NCBI GenBank assembly: GCA_028023455.1
Contig: JAQFVV010012405.1
Span: 7,791,291-7,855,290 of the forward strand
DNA length: 64,000 nt
DNA from: Epiperipatus broadwayi
Lineage: Eukaryota; Onychophora; Udeonychophora; Euonychophora; Peripatidae
Reading direction: 5' to 3'
Shown: positions 61,190 through 64,000 of the stretch, piece by piece
Position numbering within the stretch: position 1 is the stretch's first letter
How the letters are laid out: each line of letters opens with the position of its first letter
Notes under the pieces: model-generated
What the model saw: the letters and a program-made list of their open reading frames with translations, nothing else
Databases searched by the model: none
What the model was told of the DNA's origin: nothing
Made by a program: the position numbers and the translations under genes

Positions 61190-61560
61190 ACTGAGCAATA
61201 CAAAGGTAAACCCAGAAGCAGTGGAAACATTGTGAATTGTTAAGCTAATAACTGTTTTTGTTGTGATGCAGACACAGATATAAATAATTTATTATAAAAA
61301 AATTAGCATTTTATTATAAAATTAAGAATGTAATGTCTAAAATAATTGCTAAAAAATGAAAAATATTCAATTTTAATCTAGAAGGGGGAGGGGCTTGATG
61401 CATGGTAGTGTATTTTTGATTACTGTAGGTTCAAAAACATTCACTGCACAACCAGAAGCACTCAGTTGAGAAGGCAATAATTGTAATTTTTGTTGTAACA
61501 TCTGGACACATTTAAGTAATTTATTATGAAAAATTAGTATTTTATCATGATTGATGCAAT
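61190..61560. repeat. diverged direct duplication (~260-bp spacing)
   Basis: 'cccagaagcagtggaaac...gttgtgatgcagacaca..taaataatttattataaaaaaattagcattttat' (61209-61318) recurs as 'accagaagcactcagttgag...gttgtaacatctggacaca..taagtaatttattatgaaaaattagtatttta' (61449-61555). No gene recognised. Confidence 0.6.
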
Positions 61561-64000
61561 AAACAATTGTAAAATGTGGGATATTTGTCATGCGAGTACG
61601 TCACTTCCAACAAAGTGAAATTGTAGTTCATTTTAAGACCATGTATGTAATATATAAATAATGTCACTACACTTGGAGAAAAATTATAAGTAACCCTTGC
61701 CCTAAAAAAGAATGCCCATCCCTTTAGCACAAGTGGAGAAAAGTGTTCTCAGGGCTAAAAGTTTGGAATCAATTCTTAACTCAATACATAAATAAAGAAC
61801 AAATCTCATTATAGTATTGCTCAGTCTGCTACTAAAACTTTTTGAAATCATTTTTATCCCCCAAAAAGGCTATCTATAAGTATTTCACTTTTTATTTAAC
61901 GTTATGATAAATATTGAATTATACAAAGTATGACTATTCCTACTAGTAAAAATATGCTGATGCAATTTATTAATCCATGTATGTTATAGAACTTCATACA
62001 ATTTCTTATTAATATATTAAATAAAAGGCAATATAATTTATAGAAGAATTTCATAGGTATAACAGTAGTGTACTCGCCACCATTCTATGACCTGGATTCA
62101 AATCTAGACTGAATAGACTTAAAAAAATTTCTAACAGGTTTGTAGCTTCTTTTTTTTCAGATAGTCTTAGATAACTAATTTATATAATAATCCAGATTGG
62201 TTGATAAGCTAGAGGATAAAACAATGATGGAAAATCATTCAAATTACCTATCAGCTAGTAATGAACAAGTCTGGTAAATGTTTTTAACTTTAATGTTTTT
62301 CTATGAGAGACTGTTGGAGCAATCTTCGCCTTCGGTGAACTATTTAAAGATTATTTTTTGCAGTTGTTAAAGACAATTTTATTTATAGCTATTTTAAAAG
62401 ATCCACATTGAAATTATAAATCTTAATAACTTAATCATTTATTTATTTAATTAAGGCATGAAGTTCAATTTTTGAATATGAAATTTTCATATCTAATGGT
62501 GAAGTCTTTATGTTGCAGTATATATCTACTGATATACTTTTAACCTGGGGTTTGAATCTAGGCTGAGTGAACTTTTAAACATTTTTTCAATCCCAAGCAG
62601 GAATTTTTTTTTTCAAATAAATTATTATCAATTAAAGAGCGAGGTCTCAGGTTAGTCAGAATTTAATCAGTTAAGTGATAATATACCAAATGTGTGTGTG
62701 GGGGGGGGGGGTTTGCAATATATTGCGATTTTCGCTGCAACTAGTGAAGATGTTATATTACTGCTTCAAACACTAAGCGTATGGTTTACCGTTGTCTTTG
62801 TATTCAATTCTGAAATAAACTCAATTTACCTTCTTTGTTACGACGTTGTGTTTTAGACTATTTAAATAAACTGGTTTACTTATGCAAATGTAAGCCGATC
62901 AGGAAGAAAAAAACTTAACGTTTTATTTATATAATAATATTTAGCTTCTTTCTTTTAAACTTGACAGGTGTTGAAACGGTCAATGTACTCTTAATCTTAA
63001 ATTTAATTTACTATTTATTTATAAATCTCAAGATTTCGATGAGGATTTTTATTTAAATAAATATGATTCATTAAATGTGTGTAACCACATTAATTAACTT
63101 CTTAAAGAAAAATAAATTTGACTGTCTAATTCAACTGGTTACCATATATAGTTTAAGCTTTTTTTTTCTTAGATATAAATACATTTTTTTTTTGCATAAG
63201 AAAAAAAAAATATTGATTTATACAAAGAAGAAAATTATCAGGAAGGGTTTGGGCAACTATATTATTATTATTATTATTCACATTTACATTTAGTGGGCCT
63301 CGTGGTTAACCTGTCTCGCCTTGCTTGGGGCTCATGCCTTCCAAGGTGAACCTTTTTGTTTCCAGTAATTGGTTTATAGCCAACCCAACTAATTTTTTAG
63401 CATATAAAAATTAAAGGTAAAACGGCCTTTAAATCGCCCACTGCATCTTTAACAAACATTATTAAATTTTTTAAAAAATCTAGTGAAAGAGAAAGCAGCT
63501 ATTACAAAGCTTACCAAATGCCAGACAGTAAGTCTTTGACCAATCTTGTTTTAGCACTTTAGCTAAGATTATTTGGATAGCCATTTACTGATCAATAGTA
63601 TATAATTGATTATCCGGGTTAAGGTCTAGTTACCTAAAAAAATGCAAGACTGATAAGAAATATTTAAAGTTTACTCAGCCTTGATTTAAACTTAGGTCAT
63701 GAAAGACGAATATGCTACCACTGCATGCAAAACCTTTTCAGTTATCTAGCTGGACTTCTAGGCACAAATTTTGTGCTGATAAAAATTGTGAACACATTCT
63801 ATATTTTAAATATATATACTGTTATTAATTAAATGGAATTATATAGTATTCAGAAAATATATCATCATCACAAATCTTCAGGCAAACAGTTAAATTAGTA
63901 TTTATTTAAATTTTTTGCAAAGTTTAGGTTTATAATGAGAAAAAAATGGTTGCTGAAATCCAAAAAGTCCCTGCACACAATAGCAACAAGAAGAAGAAGA
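61561..64000. other. no gene recognised; simple repeats
   Basis: A+T-rich sequence. It has a GT/G run at 62692-62711, ATT repeats at 63258-63277 and a GAA run at the window end. tRNA-like scraps occur near 61730-61790, 62055-62110, 62545-62570 and 63670-63735. Confidence 0.45.

Overview
The window is animal (invertebrate) nuclear DNA: very A+T rich, with split genes, tRNA-derived SINEs, several clades of non-LTR retrotransposon and long simple repeats. No bacterial-type gene organisation is present. The species cannot be fixed from the sequence.

The only host gene I can support is a thrombospondin of the pentameric COMP/TSP-3/4/5-like class, on the minus strand. Four consecutive exons can be read: 41843-41978, 12268-12344, 3441-3513 and 3165-3326. 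All four have canonical GT-AG junctions and matching phases (0/1, 1/0, 0/1, 1/1). They encode a linker, the coiled coil, the CxxC that cross-links the subunits, a complete EGF-like domain and the start of a second one. The introns between them are about 29.5 kb, 8.75 kb and 114 bp. The N-terminal domain and the rest of the protein are not identified in the window.

Nearly everything else is transposable-element debris. It includes an almost intact RTE-type LINE (18105-20760, minus), nested in a pogo-like DNA element with TA target sites (17770-21392), itself nested in an older LINE; five further RTE fragments; a decayed Jockey-type LINE (24074-28380) preceded by a 307-bp ATT tract; another decayed LINE (34290-37090); a LINE C-terminal fragment (54300-54610); a probable Penelope-like GIY-YIG remnant (5374-5665); a decayed gag/zinc-knuckle-like region (43300-44450); and two tRNA-derived SINE families, one with a five-unit tandem array at 21807-22440.

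The most interesting layer is a set of short (0.3-0.65 kb) dispersed elements carrying hammerhead ribozymes. Family F1 has at least six loci and a 456-bp monomer. F2 has two loci and a 378-bp monomer. F3 and F4 are more decayed. F1 and F2 share the complete type I hammerhead layout (CTGANGA, short stem II, GAAAC, 2-bp stem III, GTC cleavage site, stem I with an internal loop). Their stem I sequences are entirely different yet each is fully complementary within its own family. Several F1 copies are head-to-head inverted dimers or foldbacks bounded by 13-15 bp target-site duplications. This suggests RNA-mediated, retrozyme-like insertion, possibly using Penelope-like or LINE machinery.

Stretches not listed as features are A+T-rich intronic or intergenic DNA in which I recognise no gene.
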